Origin: Deltaproteobacteria bacterium
Lineage (GTDB): Bacteria; Myxococcota_A; Polyangia; JAAYKL01
Length of the DNA: 44,640 nt
Direction: 5' to 3'
Assembly: GCA_016935665.1 (NCBI GenBank)
Contig: JAFGQN010000063.1
Span: 1 to 44,640, forward strand
In this document: piece after piece, positions 32,920-41,202 of the stretch
Position numbering within the stretch: position 1 is the first letter of the stretch
Layout of the letters: each line of letters begins with the position of its first letter
Position numbers and translations under genes: made by a program
Notes under the pieces: generated by a model
What the model was told of the DNA's origin: nothing
The model's input: the letters and a program-made list of their open reading frames with translations, nothing else
Databases searched by the model: none

Positions 32920-34472
32920 CAGGCCTTCCGCAGCTTTTTCAGTTGCATCGCCATTTGCTTTATCTCGGTTTCCGTTGTCGCCAGCGTAGCCCAGCTGCCT
33001 TCCCGCTGATTCAACACGGACTGAATCCGATTGGCCAGTGCGTCCTGATTGCTCTCTACGGCGGTGCGCATGGCGAAATAGAGTGCGTGATCCGGCAGGG
33101 TTGCCATCTCGTCGTCTGAAATGGTTTTCCCCTGACGTAAACGACTCTCCGCTTTCAACCGTTTAGCGAGCCGCATATAAAACCGGTCCACCGGCGTCGG
33201 GTCTCCCTGGGGCGGGATATATTTGGTTTGCGCGGTTTGTTCTGCCCGGACATAGGCTTCCATGACAGATACTTCGTCCGACGGCTTAAATGAAATCAGT
33301 TGCTTCGCCTGTTCGAAATCGGACACAGCCGCCCTCCAGTTTCCTTCCTGCAGATGAACCTGTGCCCGAACTTTGAGCAATCTGCCCCGGGCCCAGTCGG
33401 GCAGCTTTTTTTGCAGGAAGAATGATGCCGCATCCTGGGCACGCACATATTGTTCCGCATTCAAATACGTTTCCGCGATGACGGGAGCGCTTTGCTGCAA
33501 TTCCTCATTGCCAAGCCGTGCCAGAATTTTATCGGAATACCCGGTGAGCATCGATCCCAGCCCAAGACGTATCAAATTCGAAGCAACGATTTCCAGTATG
33601 TTTACCGAAAAGAGTTGCCCCAAAATCGAATTTGCGAATTTCGCAAACATATTGGTGAGTTGCGGGGTATCGTTCTGCCTTTCAAAGTTTAGCAGCGTAA
33701 ACACAATAATGCGTCGTCGATGCTGACTGATACGCTCCTCAATACCAATGTATTCCTTTTTAATAGAAGGAAACTCGGCCAGATAGCCGTCCAGGCGATC
33801 GAGCACTTTGTTGGCTTTTTCCAGGTTGCCTCTGGAAAACCAGCACCACGAGACGAGGAACGCCGATTCCACCTGCTCCTTTTTCTCGAAAAACGCGGGG
33901 TCCGGATTGCATTCCGCGGCAACACTGTCGCGCAGCGCCGCGTCTGCCACGTTGATGCGGTTCAGGATTAGCGCTTTCTCGGCCGGGGTTTGGGCTTCCA
34001 TGGTATAAAGCTCTTTTCGTGCGCCGGCGATGTCGCCCACCTGAATACGCTCCACCACACTCTGTGGCAGTGGCGTCAGAGAGTCGGGGTCCATCAACAC
34101 ATTCAATGCCCGTAATTCCGGCCTGGAGTTGCCAATGATAATCTGTACTGTGCGCCGCTGAACTTTTGTGTTGAATTTCAAGGATGCGTTGCTGGAAAAT
34201 AATTCCACCGTCATCCGCGCCTGTCGGTTCGGCAGCAATTGATATTGCATATCACTGGTTGCCACGGTGGACTGTATCTGGGCTTCGATTTGCGGCGTCC
34301 ATTCGTTAAAAAGCATCCGGATGCCAAATCCATCTTCATCTTCAAGCACCGTAACGAGATCTCTGTCAAACGCCAGCACCGAGAGTTCTTTCATGGACCA
34401 GAGATCGTCGGCCTGCACCCGCAATGGCAACAACAGGAAAAGAGCAGTTAAAATGTTTTTCAAACACTTCAT
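32916..34472 (-). CDS. Unknown exported TPR-like protein heading the flagellar operon
   Basis: A 518-residue protein with a signal peptide (MKCLKNILTALFLLLPLRVQA, split here at residues 1-21). The first 120 residues are strand-rich (VLAFDRDLVTVLEDED, GIRMLFNEWTPQIEAQI), similar in feel to AMIN-type domains. The rest is helical with TPR-like pairs (FSRGNLEKANKVLDRLDGYL, WRAAVSDFEQAKQLI). I do not recognise a named family. A longer start at 34496 is ruled out because a sigma-54 promoter covers it. ATG 34472 would leave a leader of only about 4 nt; TTG 34463 is another option. Its overlap with flgB suggests a periplasmic or outer-membrane assembly role, as inference. Confidence 0.7.
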   Translation of the reverse strand: MKCLKNILTALFLLLPLRVQADDLWSMKELSVLAFDRDLVTVLEDEDGFGIRMLFNEWTPQIEAQIQSTVATSDMQYQLLPNRQARMTVELFSSNASLKFNTKVQRRTVQIIIGNSRPELRALNVLMDPDSLTPLPQSVVERIQVGDIAGARKELYTMEAQTPAEKALILNRINVADAALRDSVAAECNPDPAFFEKKEQVESAFLVSWCWFSRGNLEKANKVLDRLDGYLAEFPSIKKEYIGIEERISQHRRRIIVFTLLNFERQNDTPQLTNMFAKFANSILGQLFSVNILEIVASNLIRLGLGSMLTGYSDKILARLGNEELQQSAPVIAETYLNAEQYVRAQDAASFFLQKKLPDWARGRLLKVRAQVHLQEGNWRAAVSDFEQAKQLISFKPSDEVSVMEAYVRAEQTAQTKYIPPQGDPTPVDRFYMRLAKRLKAESRLRQGKTISDDEMATLPDHALYFAMRTAVESNQDALANRIQSVLNQREGSWATLATTETEIKQMAMQLKKLRKAW

Positions 34473-34486
34473 ACCCGAAACGGGGT

Positions 34487-34502
34487 TGCAATCCATATGC
34501 CA
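34487..34502 (-). promoter_or_regulatory. Sigma-54 promoter of the flagellar operon
   Basis: On the minus strand TGGCATATGGATTGCA has the GG and GC doublets with exact 10-bp spacing and a good TTGCA -12 element. It predicts transcription start near 34476. Sigma-54 control of basal-body operons is usual in deltaproteobacterial relatives. It overlaps an in-frame ATG at 34496, so that ATG cannot be the start. Confidence 0.75.
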
Positions 34503-34532
34503 CGGTTAGTTGTTTGAAATTATTCGTTTTTT

Positions 34533-34579
34533 TGACACTGGTGTCAGAATATTGAACTTGTTGCGGTCAGAATGCTGAC
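34533..34579. promoter_or_regulatory. Two adjacent dyads upstream of the flagellar operon
   Basis: TGACAC-TG-GTGTCA at 34533-34546 and GTCAG-AATG-CTGAC at 34566-34579. Both lie 30-80 bp upstream of the -24 element, where a sigma-54 activator such as FleQ/FlrC could bind. The region is also the divergent gap to holB. Confidence 0.4.
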
Positions 34580-34671
34580 TAAGGCGTTTGGGATTTGACA
34601 CCTCGACGCCAATCGGAATTGAAGCATCGGTTGTAAAGATTGTTTTTCGCATCGCGAAGCCACACCTTTGA

Positions 34672-34700
34672 TTGACCTGTTTATCCGCGCGTGATAACTC
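34672..34700 (+). promoter_or_regulatory. Weak promoter candidate for holB
   Basis: TTGACC is a good -35 and a poor TAACTC follows at 17 bp, about 30 bp before the holB start. Only the -35 is convincing. Confidence 0.2.
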
Positions 34701-34728
34701 GTTTTTTCGGTTTGTTTGGAGGATACAA

Positions 34729-35748
34729 TTGAGCCCCCGTTTAGCACAGATTAAGGATCAGGACGCCGCAGTATCCATGCTGCGTCGCGCATTGCAGCAC
34801 GACAAACTGCATCATGCGTACCTTTTCGAAGGTCCCAAAGGAGTGGGAAAGCTGTCCTGTGCCCGCGCATTGGCCATGGCCATCAACTGTTCAGCGGGTG
34901 ACGAAGGGTGCGGCGAATGTATCCATTGTCGCAAGCTGCAAAAGGGAAATCATCCGGATTTTCTTGAGCTGGGTCCGCCAGAGGGAAAGCGAAATATCCT
35001 GATTGACGGCGTGCGTCAGGCGGAGGACTGGATTCGCATGCGTCCACACGAAGGCGCCGCGCGGATACTGGTAATCTCCCCCGCGGATGCGATGACCGAA
35101 TCCGCCGCCAATGCGCTTTTGAAAACACTGGAAGAACCCCGCAAAGGGAATTACATCATCCTGGTCTCGGCGGCATCATCATCGCTGTTGCCCACAGTGC
35201 GAAGCCGGTGTCAGTCGGTGCGTTTCAGGGCTCTGTCCAGGGACACGGTGCGGCAACTCCTTTGCGCAATGGGCATGGATGCCAATGAGGCGGAATTACT
35301 GGCATCGTTTGGGCGCGGATCGATGGAAATGGCGTTGCAGCATCGCAGCGAAGAAGTGGCGGGGCGAATTCAACTGGGTGTGGAAATCCTTGAAGGCGCT
35401 TCCAGCCGGCTTCCGGTTAAGGCGCTGGATGCTGCCGCCCGATTACGGGATCGGGGTGAGGCCATTGCCGTGCTGGAGCTGCTGCTGATGATGATGGAGG
35501 AACTGCTGCACGCGCGGGCCGGCATGGCAGCGCAAAGTGGTTTGGCCCACAAAATGGGCGATATATTTTTGAGATTGCAGCAGGGGGGCACTGTATCCAG
35601 CGCGGCCTCACATGTGGCTGCGATTAATCGGGCATTGACAAGTATACAACGGAACAACATGAACCCTCAGCTGGCTGTGGAAGGCATGATTATGAGCATG
35701 CGCAGCCGGCAGAAGGCAGATTTTTGGAGCAGGATTGGTGCGAAATGA
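34729..35748 (+). CDS. holB: DNA polymerase III delta-prime subunit
   Basis: A 339-residue clamp-loader subunit. The start is TTG 34729: GGAGG lies 6 nt upstream, and a longer frame has none. The protein shows HAYLFEGPKGVGKLSCARALA, a zinc-binding group CGECIHC preceded by a further Cys, and the SRC motif VRSRCQSVRF. ATP-site Thr/Ser after the Walker Lys is Leu here (GVGKL), consistent with delta-prime not needing to hydrolyse ATP. It overlaps ricT by 4 bp, the same order as holB-yaaT in Bacillus. Confidence 0.9.
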   Translation: MSPRLAQIKDQDAAVSMLRRALQHDKLHHAYLFEGPKGVGKLSCARALAMAINCSAGDEGCGECIHCRKLQKGNHPDFLELGPPEGKRNILIDGVRQAEDWIRMRPHEGAARILVISPADAMTESAANALLKTLEEPRKGNYIILVSAASSSLLPTVRSRCQSVRFRALSRDTVRQLLCAMGMDANEAELLASFGRGSMEMALQHRSEEVAGRIQLGVEILEGASSRLPVKALDAAARLRDRGEAIAVLELLLMMMEELLHARAGMAAQSGLAHKMGDIFLRLQQGGTVSSAASHVAAINRALTSIQRNNMNPQLAVEGMIMSMRSRQKADFWSRIGAK

Positions 35749-37592
35749 GTACTGACGAAAAACAGGGGACCGGTGGTCCTCCTTCTGATAGCGGGAATAA
35801 CGCTGGCCACAGTGGCGCCAGTGGAGACGGGCAGCGCACGAGTCGAGCGCCAGTGGCGCGTAAAAAGCGACGGCGTCCCTCGCGAACGTCGCGTATCCCC
35901 AGACCCCCCGCGCCGGATGACAACGGTCGCGAGGTTGAAGAACAGACATTGGGGCCTGGCCGCAAAAAGCGCATATTCAAGCGTCGCAAAAAAAAGACCG
36001 ACAAACCCGAGACCGCGGCGGTGGACGCGGGCGCCCAGAGCGCCGGGACATCCGACCGGGAGCAGGGCCAGCGAAACTCGAATCGTCGGAGCCGCTCGGG
36101 GAGAACTCGTGGACGCGACGGGGGTGACGATGCAGGACGTGAGGCCAGACGCGGTAAACGGCGGGGGCGAAATGACGGTGGCACGTCGAAGGATGGGGCC
36201 ACAGAGCGGCAAAATTCCGGTCGTCGCAACAGCAGATCCCAGGAGGGAAAAGAGCGGAAGGAACGCCGGGAAGAAGAAATTGCGGCGTTGAGTGTGAGGG
36301 TAAGCTCCGCACCGGATGGCGCCTTCTCCAATGATGATTACGCGGACCTCGATCCTATGGCCGCTCATCGCAATGTGCCGGCGTATGCCCAGATGGACTC
36401 AGATAACGTCGAGAGTTCGGAAAGTTTCTTTTCAGGGAGAAAGGGGCACGATTTTGCTTCGATGACCGATGCTGAACTGGATTTCCTCAAACCCCACGAT
36501 GCGAATGAAGCGGAGTTTTACGACGATTTGCCTGTGCTGGATTTTAAACGACCGCAAAAGGGCAAATTGATGGATATAGTGGGCGTCAAAACGCACCAGA
36601 GCGGGGTTATTGAGCCGTACGATTGTGAAGATCTTATTCTCGCACGGGGCGACGAAGTGATTGTGGAAACGGACCGCGGGCTGGCCATAGGCGAGGTGAT
36701 GGTACCCACTACCAGACGCTGGGTTAAAAAAGAAGTACTCAGGGTGTTTCGGGCAGCCACCCCCAATGACATGCGGCAGCGGGATCGCAACCGGCAAAAA
36801 GCGGCAGAGGCATTTGACCTCTGTCAGAAATCCATTGTTCGGCTGAAGCTTGATATGAAGCTTGTAGAAGTGACATATCTGCATGGGGGCAATAAGGCAG
36901 TTTTTTATTTTATGGCGGAAGGTCGTGTGGATTTCAGACAATTGGTCAAGGATTTGGCCAGAGAGCTGCATATTCGCGTGGAAATGCGGCAAATCGGCGT
37001 TCGGGATGCCTCGCGAATGATAGGCGGTCTTGGAACCTGTGGTCTGAAACTGTGTTGCTCCCGCTACATTCGGGAGTTTGCACCGGTGTCCATCCGCATG
37101 GCCAAAGATCAGGACCTGGTGCTCAATCCGGAAAAAGTGTCCGGACAATGCGGTCGACTGATGTGTTGCCTTGCGTACGAAGAAGAAGTTTACAAAGAAA
37201 AAGGGAAAGCCATGCCCCGCGTGGGTAAAATCGTGGAAACCCCCGAGGGATGTGGGCGTGTGCGCGATCGCGATATTCTGCGCGGTCTGGTGCGTGTGGA
37301 GCTGGAAACGGAACACGGTTTAAAATCATACAATGTGACCGATATTCGGCCTGCCGCTTCAACCGGGGATTGTGGCAGGAAGCGGCGTAAAGATGGAGGT
37401 CGTCCCGACAACCGACGTGATGAGTCGTCCTCCACTGATTCCGAGGCGCCAAAGAACGGTGGCGACGACCAACCGTCCAAAGACAGTCGTCCCGAACGTG
37501 ACAGCGATGCGGCGCCCCCAAATGATGCGACACCCCAAAGTGATGCGTCGAATAATGGGATGGGGAATGGGGAACCCTCGTCCGGTCAGTGA
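35745..37592 (+). CDS. ricT: PSP1-domain protein RicT/YaaT with long basic N-terminal tail
   Basis: A 615-residue protein; the PSP1 core is at about 278-535. The Fe-S-type cysteines of RicT are present: GTCGLKLCCSRY (Cys432, 437, 438) and SGQCGRLMCCL (Cys469, 474, 475). In Bacillus RicT partners RicA and RicF to steer RNase Y and mRNA decay. Typical RicT is about 275 residues. Here about 200 N-terminal residues are a disordered, Arg/Gly/Ser-rich tail (KKRRRPSRTS, NRRSRSGRTRGRDGG) and about 80 C-terminal residues are Ser/Asp/Pro-rich. The tail looks RNA-binding, which is an inference. ATG 35745 overlaps the holB stop. Confidence 0.9.
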   Translation: MSTDEKQGTGGPPSDSGNNAGHSGASGDGQRTSRAPVARKKRRRPSRTSRIPRPPAPDDNGREVEEQTLGPGRKKRIFKRRKKKTDKPETAAVDAGAQSAGTSDREQGQRNSNRRSRSGRTRGRDGGDDAGREARRGKRRGRNDGGTSKDGATERQNSGRRNSRSQEGKERKERREEEIAALSVRVSSAPDGAFSNDDYADLDPMAAHRNVPAYAQMDSDNVESSESFFSGRKGHDFASMTDAELDFLKPHDANEAEFYDDLPVLDFKRPQKGKLMDIVGVKTHQSGVIEPYDCEDLILARGDEVIVETDRGLAIGEVMVPTTRRWVKKEVLRVFRAATPNDMRQRDRNRQKAAEAFDLCQKSIVRLKLDMKLVEVTYLHGGNKAVFYFMAEGRVDFRQLVKDLARELHIRVEMRQIGVRDASRMIGGLGTCGLKLCCSRYIREFAPVSIRMAKDQDLVLNPEKVSGQCGRLMCCLAYEEEVYKEKGKAMPRVGKIVETPEGCGRVRDRDILRGLVRVELETEHGLKSYNVTDIRPAASTGDCGRKRRKDGGRPDNRRDESSSTDSEAPKNGGDDQPSKDSRPERDSDAAPPNDATPQSDASNNGMGNGEPSSGQ

Positions 37593-37601
37593 AAAACAGA
37601 C

Positions 37602-38582
37602 ATGAGTAATTTTGCCCTGCCAATGGAATTGCCGAAATTTTCCGCGGCGGTCAAAGATGTCATGAGTGAATTTGCCCCCGCCAGGCTGGCTGCGTGTGTA
37701 TCGTTTTCTCTGGTGGATGATGATCTTCTGGCGGACGCAGTGACGCTACTCCTTTCGCGGCTGAACGATCCCGTGGATGAAATCCGGGCGCAGGCGGTGG
37801 AAAGTCTGGCGGTATTGTCTGAGAGAGGCGCTCACGTGGAATATGATTTGCTGGCGCCTCTCCTTGATGATCCGTGCGACGAAGTGCGCGCGGCGCTCCT
37901 GCAATCGGGTCAATTGCTTTTGGCTGAACCGATGACTGCGGCATTGACGGCATCTCGCGATGAATCCGAGTTGATACGCTACAGCGCTGCGGTGTTACTT
38001 GGCGAATTTTCTTCAAAGGACGCCGCTGTCTCCCGTCTTTTTGAACTCCTCGACGACAAATCGTCTGAAATTCGTGTCGCTGCTGCACTTCAGCTTGGAA
38101 AAAACGGAAATGACAAATCCGCGGCGATACTTGAGCAGCTGGTTCAAAATGGGCATGGCCAGCTTTTTGAAGCCGCTGCCATTCTATGTGATTTGGCGCT
38201 GCCGCGAAGCCGTGCCGTGTTTTTGCACATGGCACAAAAACGGATAGTCACTGGCGAAGCCAAAGCGTTAGCCATTGTGGCATTGGCCCATTTTGACGAC
38301 GAAAACGCAGTCCACGCTGCCCAAAAATTTTTAGGCAGCTGGCGCAAATCCCGACGCATGGCCGTGTTGCACGCCTGTGCCGCAGTGCCCCATGCGCAGT
38401 TCGCAAAGATGCTGGCGACCCACGTCACCTATTCATCCGCAGAAGACGAACAATCGGCGGCGTTGTGGGCTCTGTGGCAAACTGTTGAACGCTTTGCCGA
38501 ATGCGCTGAAATTTTAAAACCGCTTAGAGCAGCGCTTTCGCCATCACAAATTATGGAACTCAACGATTATGCCAACGGATAA
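37602..38582 (+). CDS. HEAT-repeat protein
   Basis: A 326-residue protein built of helical pairs of HEAT type: LLSRLNDPVDEIRAQAVESL, APLLDDPCDEVRAALLQSG, LLDDKSSEIRVAAALQLG. No catalytic motif or signal peptide is seen, so it is a cytoplasmic binding scaffold. It follows ricT by 9 bp and overlaps tatD by 14 bp. In many genomes metG sits between ricT and tatD; here this gene takes that place. Its partner is unknown. Confidence 0.8.
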   Translation: MSNFALPMELPKFSAAVKDVMSEFAPARLAACVSFSLVDDDLLADAVTLLLSRLNDPVDEIRAQAVESLAVLSERGAHVEYDLLAPLLDDPCDEVRAALLQSGQLLLAEPMTAALTASRDESELIRYSAAVLLGEFSSKDAAVSRLFELLDDKSSEIRVAAALQLGKNGNDKSAAILEQLVQNGHGQLFEAAAILCDLALPRSRAVFLHMAQKRIVTGEAKALAIVALAHFDDENAVHAAQKFLGSWRKSRRMAVLHACAAVPHAQFAKMLATHVTYSSAEDEQSAALWALWQTVERFAECAEILKPLRAALSPSQIMELNDYANG

Positions 38583-39393
38583 CCCAATGCAAACTATCAA
38601 ACCACCATACATTGATTCTCACGCCCACCTCGATATGCTGACACATCGCGGGCTGCAACTGGAAGAGGTGCTTAAAGATGCCTTCGACAATGGCCTTGAA
38701 GGCATCATCGCCATCGCCTGTGCCGACAAAAATGGACAGTTCGAACAGGGTATCGCCCCTGCACGGATGCATCGTCGCATCTGGAGCGCGGCCGGTGTCC
38801 ATCCTCATGCCGCATCGATTTATAACGACACAGTGGCCGCCACCCTGCGCACCGCGCTCATTGACGCCAACGCTGTGGCCCTGGGTGAAATAGGGTTGGA
38901 CTATCACTATAATTACAGCGAGCCCAAAGCGCAGCGTCAGGCGTTTATTGCACAAATCAATCTGGCCCGTGAGTTGAATCTGCCTGTGGTTATTCACACG
39001 CGAAATGCGGATGACGATACCATCTCCATATTAAAGGGGGAGGGCGTTCAGGAATTGGGGGGCGTGATACATTGTTTTTCGTCTGGCGAGACCCTGGCGC
39101 GAGAAGCACTGGACATGGGACTGTACCTGTCTTTTTCGGGCATTGTGACGTTTCCCAAATCCACCGACGTCCAGGATGTGGTTCGATGGGCGCCGGAAAA
39201 CCGAATTCTGTGTGAAACGGATTCACCGTTTTTGAGTCCGGCGCCACACAGGGGAAAAATCAACATTCCCGGGCAGGTGCAGTTTGTGACGCAAAAAGTG
39301 GCGGCGCTTCGAAATTCAGATTTGATGGCGCTGGCCACCACCGTGTGGGAGAATACCCGGCGCTGTTTCAAATTGCCAGTAAAGGAGAAATGA
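38569..39393 (+). CDS. tatD: TatD-family metal-dependent DNase
   Basis: A 274-residue TIM-barrel hydrolase. Metal ligands are visible: DSHAHLDM, GVHPH, LGEIGLDYHYN, VIHTRNA, IHCFSSG and CETDSPFL. TatD proteins are 3'-5' DNases and also act on D-Tyr-tRNA-like substrates in some lineages. The ATG at 38569 overlaps the preceding gene; ATG 38587 is an alternative. The CETDSPFL end is complete. Confidence 0.93.
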   Translation: MPTDNPMQTIKPPYIDSHAHLDMLTHRGLQLEEVLKDAFDNGLEGIIAIACADKNGQFEQGIAPARMHRRIWSAAGVHPHAASIYNDTVAATLRTALIDANAVALGEIGLDYHYNYSEPKAQRQAFIAQINLARELNLPVVIHTRNADDDTISILKGEGVQELGGVIHCFSSGETLAREALDMGLYLSFSGIVTFPKSTDVQDVVRWAPENRILCETDSPFLSPAPHRGKINIPGQVQFVTQKVAALRNSDLMALATTVWENTRRCFKLPVKEK

Positions 39394-39397
39394 GCCA

Positions 39398-39754
39398 ATG
39401 AACCCCACCGAATGTTTGGCGTTGCTGTTTGACGCCATGAACCAAAAATCGCTGGATGCACTTGGCGATATTCTGGCCGATGATGCCGTCTTTCATTTTC
39501 CCAAAACAGCGCCGCTGAAAGGCAAAAAGCGCATTGTCACCTTCATGAAATTACTCTTCCGCAAGTACCCCAATCTCACCTTTCAGGTGGGGCGTATCAC
39601 CGGCGACCCGGTATGCGCCGCCGCCGAATGGACCAACTCTGGCGACACCAAAACCGGTGACCACTACGAAAACGCGGGCGTGACTTTCCTTGAAATGAAC
39701 AATGGTAAAATAATTTACCTCAGCGATACGTTCAAAGACACTGACAGGTTTTAA
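39398..39754 (+). CDS. SnoaL-like / NTF2-fold small protein
   Basis: A 118-residue protein with the alpha+beta cone pattern of SnoaL-like proteins: N-terminal helix CLALLFDAMNQKSLDAL, VFHFPKTAPLKGKKRIVTFM, then paired strands ending GVTFLEMNNGKIIYLSDTF. Ligand and reaction cannot be told. It begins 4 bp after tatD and is probably the last gene of that operon, since repeats follow. Confidence 0.8.
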   Translation: MNPTECLALLFDAMNQKSLDALGDILADDAVFHFPKTAPLKGKKRIVTFMKLLFRKYPNLTFQVGRITGDPVCAAAEWTNSGDTKTGDHYENAGVTFLEMNNGKIIYLSDTFKDTDRF

Positions 39755-39784
39755 TTGAGTTAATTGCAATGTTGTCGCTGCACC

Positions 39785-39815
39785 ATAAAAAATGTAGGAA
39801 CCGGGGTTAATCCCT
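39785..39815 (+). repeat. REP palindrome family 1, imperfect outer copy
   Basis: The sequence has ATGTAGGAACCGGGGTTAATCCC, a weaker relative of the copy 60 bp downstream (two to three changes, one arm shortened). Same orientation as the inner left copy, so the left side carries two tandem REP units. Confidence 0.65.
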
Positions 39816-39818
39816 GAA

Positions 39819-39880
39819 CATTGATCACATTTTGTAATGTATACCAAAAAATGTAGGGACCGGGGTTTATCCCCGGCCGA
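39819..39880 (+). repeat. REP palindrome family 1, left inverted copy
   Basis: About 62 bp that is nearly identical (about 5 differences and one indel) to the reverse complement of 40388-40449. Its core is the stem CCGGGG-TTTAT-CCCCGG (39860-39876) preceded by TGTAGGGA. The two copies bracket the tyrosine transposase in inverted orientation. Confidence 0.85.
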
Positions 39881-39900
39881 AATTGTGGCAAAGTCTTCCA

Positions 39901-40401
39901 ATGTCAGGAAACGCTGTACGGAAACATCCCAGGCTCCCGTTGCCGGAGTATAAAAAGGGGCACATTTTTTTTCTTACATGCTCCACATTTAAGAAATACC
40001 CATGGTTTGAGCTTTATCCGGAATTGGCATCAACGGCGACAGAGTTGCTTAAAACCCTGTCAGAAAATAGAGGAGCAGAACTATTCGCATGGTGCATAAT
40101 GCCCGACCATTGTCATCTGGTGCTTCGAGATAACGATGTCATCGAATTCATGCGGCTTTTCAAAGGGGCTTTAACACCGAAAGCACGGCAGTTTGAGAAT
40201 GGCCGCTCCCTGTGGCAGCGCAGTTTTCACGATCACGCACTCAGGAACACGGAATCTGTACTGGAGGCTGCGGGCTACGCTTTTGAAAATCCAGTAAAAG
40301 CTGGACTTGTCGATTCTCCAGAATCCTATCCGTTATCAGGGTCACTGGTCTGGCAGGATTGGCAGTCAGCTTACACTAAACATTCAATCGGCCGGGGATA
40401 A
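39901..40401 (+). CDS. REP-associated tyrosine transposase (Y1/HUH)
   Basis: A 166-residue single-domain HUH enzyme. The metal motif is His-Cys-His in MPDHCHLVL and the catalytic tyrosine lies in GYAFENPVKAGLVD. ATG 39901 is preferred; a TTG at 39883 is possible but has no ribosome site. The stop codon TAA is formed inside the right REP palindrome, so coding and repeat are interlocked. These enzymes cleave REP single-strand hairpins. Confidence 0.9.
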   Translation: MSGNAVRKHPRLPLPEYKKGHIFFLTCSTFKKYPWFELYPELASTATELLKTLSENRGAELFAWCIMPDHCHLVLRDNDVIEFMRLFKGALTPKARQFENGRSLWQRSFHDHALRNTESVLEAAGYAFENPVKAGLVDSPESYPLSGSLVWQDWQSAYTKHSIGRG

Positions 40402-40449
40402 ACCCCGGACCCTACATTTTTGGTATACATTTAAAATTGTGATCAATGA
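40388..40449 (-). repeat. REP palindrome family 1, right inverted copy
   Basis: Inverted partner of 39819-39880 with the stem CCGGGG-ATAAA-CCCCGG (40392-40408). The last codons of the transposase run into it. Confidence 0.85.
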
Positions 40450-40453
40450 TCAA

Positions 40454-40484
40454 AGATAAACTACCGCCCCACAATGTTTTTCTA
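40454..40484. repeat. REP-like repeat, family 2, copy 2 (truncated)
   Basis: Matches 10-40 with two differences over 31 bp. The second stem arm (GGCGG in copy 1) is missing and replaced by the outer end of the right family-1 repeat, as though the transposase unit inserted at this point. Confidence 0.65.
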
Positions 40485-40521
40485 TTAGTTGCGAATGCCC
40501 TGGGGGCATAAGGATAATGAG

Positions 40522-41202
40522 ATGACATATTTGAACTGGATATTAAGCGTTATTTTTTTGCTGGGCCTTTATAGTTGTACGTCTGATGGCGGACACGACA
40601 CAAAGGACACTGCCAGCAACACGGAAATGACAATCCCAACCGATACGCACACTGCCAGCCTGGATACCAATGATTCAGAAACGGACGAAGACACCGGGTT
40701 GGACACGGCGGATGGTTTTGGCGCCATTGGCGAGGAATGCTATAGTGGCATTCAAAACGAAACCCTCCTGGTATGGTGTGATACCCCCGAACTGATTGCG
40801 CAACAGTGCGATGACTATGCCAGTGGATGCTGTTGTCGCGCCCCCTGCCAGCCCACCATGTGCGAAGGCGCCGATGAAACGCTGCCGTGCACGGTTTTTG
40901 ACGCACAGCCTGGGTTGGGCTATTGCGACTACAGCGCTGACAATGTTCCTGTGTTGTATGAATGTGTGGATAGTTGCGTACCACAGAGTGAATGCATGCA
41001 GGTGGACACCGACGGTTCCTGTCTGGATAGTGACCCGGAAATGAACGGCGTTTGTCTTGTGGCGGGAGCAGATTCAGATGCGACCGTTTTTTGTCAGCCG
41101 TCCTGCACTGTGGCAAAATGTGACGATAGTCATTACTGTTCTCCCATCTATATAGACGGTTATTTCCAGGGAACCGGCGCCTGCCTGCCATTCACGAACT
41201 GA
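40522..41202 (+). CDS. Lipoprotein with Asp/Thr linker and Cys-rich C-terminal part
   Basis: A 226-residue lipoprotein: lipobox LYSC at the end of the signal, a linker rich in Asp, Thr and Ser (TDTHTASLDTNDSETDEDTG), and a C-terminal region with about 20 cysteines (GCCCRAPC, CVDSCVPQSEC, CQPSCTVAKC). No known family was recognised. AAGGAT 7 nt before ATG 40522 decides the start over a TTG at 40489. It follows the REP block directly. Confidence 0.78.
   Translation: MTYLNWILSVIFLLGLYSCTSDGGHDTKDTASNTEMTIPTDTHTASLDTNDSETDEDTGLDTADGFGAIGEECYSGIQNETLLVWCDTPELIAQQCDDYASGCCCRAPCQPTMCEGADETLPCTVFDAQPGLGYCDYSADNVPVLYECVDSCVPQSECMQVDTDGSCLDSDPEMNGVCLVAGADSDATVFCQPSCTVAKCDDSHYCSPIYIDGYFQGTGACLPFTN

Larger units (their letters stand above)
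39819..40449. mobile_element. REP-associated tyrosine transposase unit (RAYT plus flanking REPs)
   Basis: The transposase gene lies between inverted REP palindromes with shared outer 20-30 bp sequences, giving a unit of about 630 bp. Such units are not classical transposons; the transposase is domesticated and acts on REP hairpins. The matching outer boundaries suggest the whole block moved or was copied as one. Confidence 0.7.

Noticed and set aside
35667-36368. Open frame on the minus strand in the 5' part of ricT
   Set aside because: Its composition simply mirrors the repetitive Arg/Gly codons of the ricT tail.
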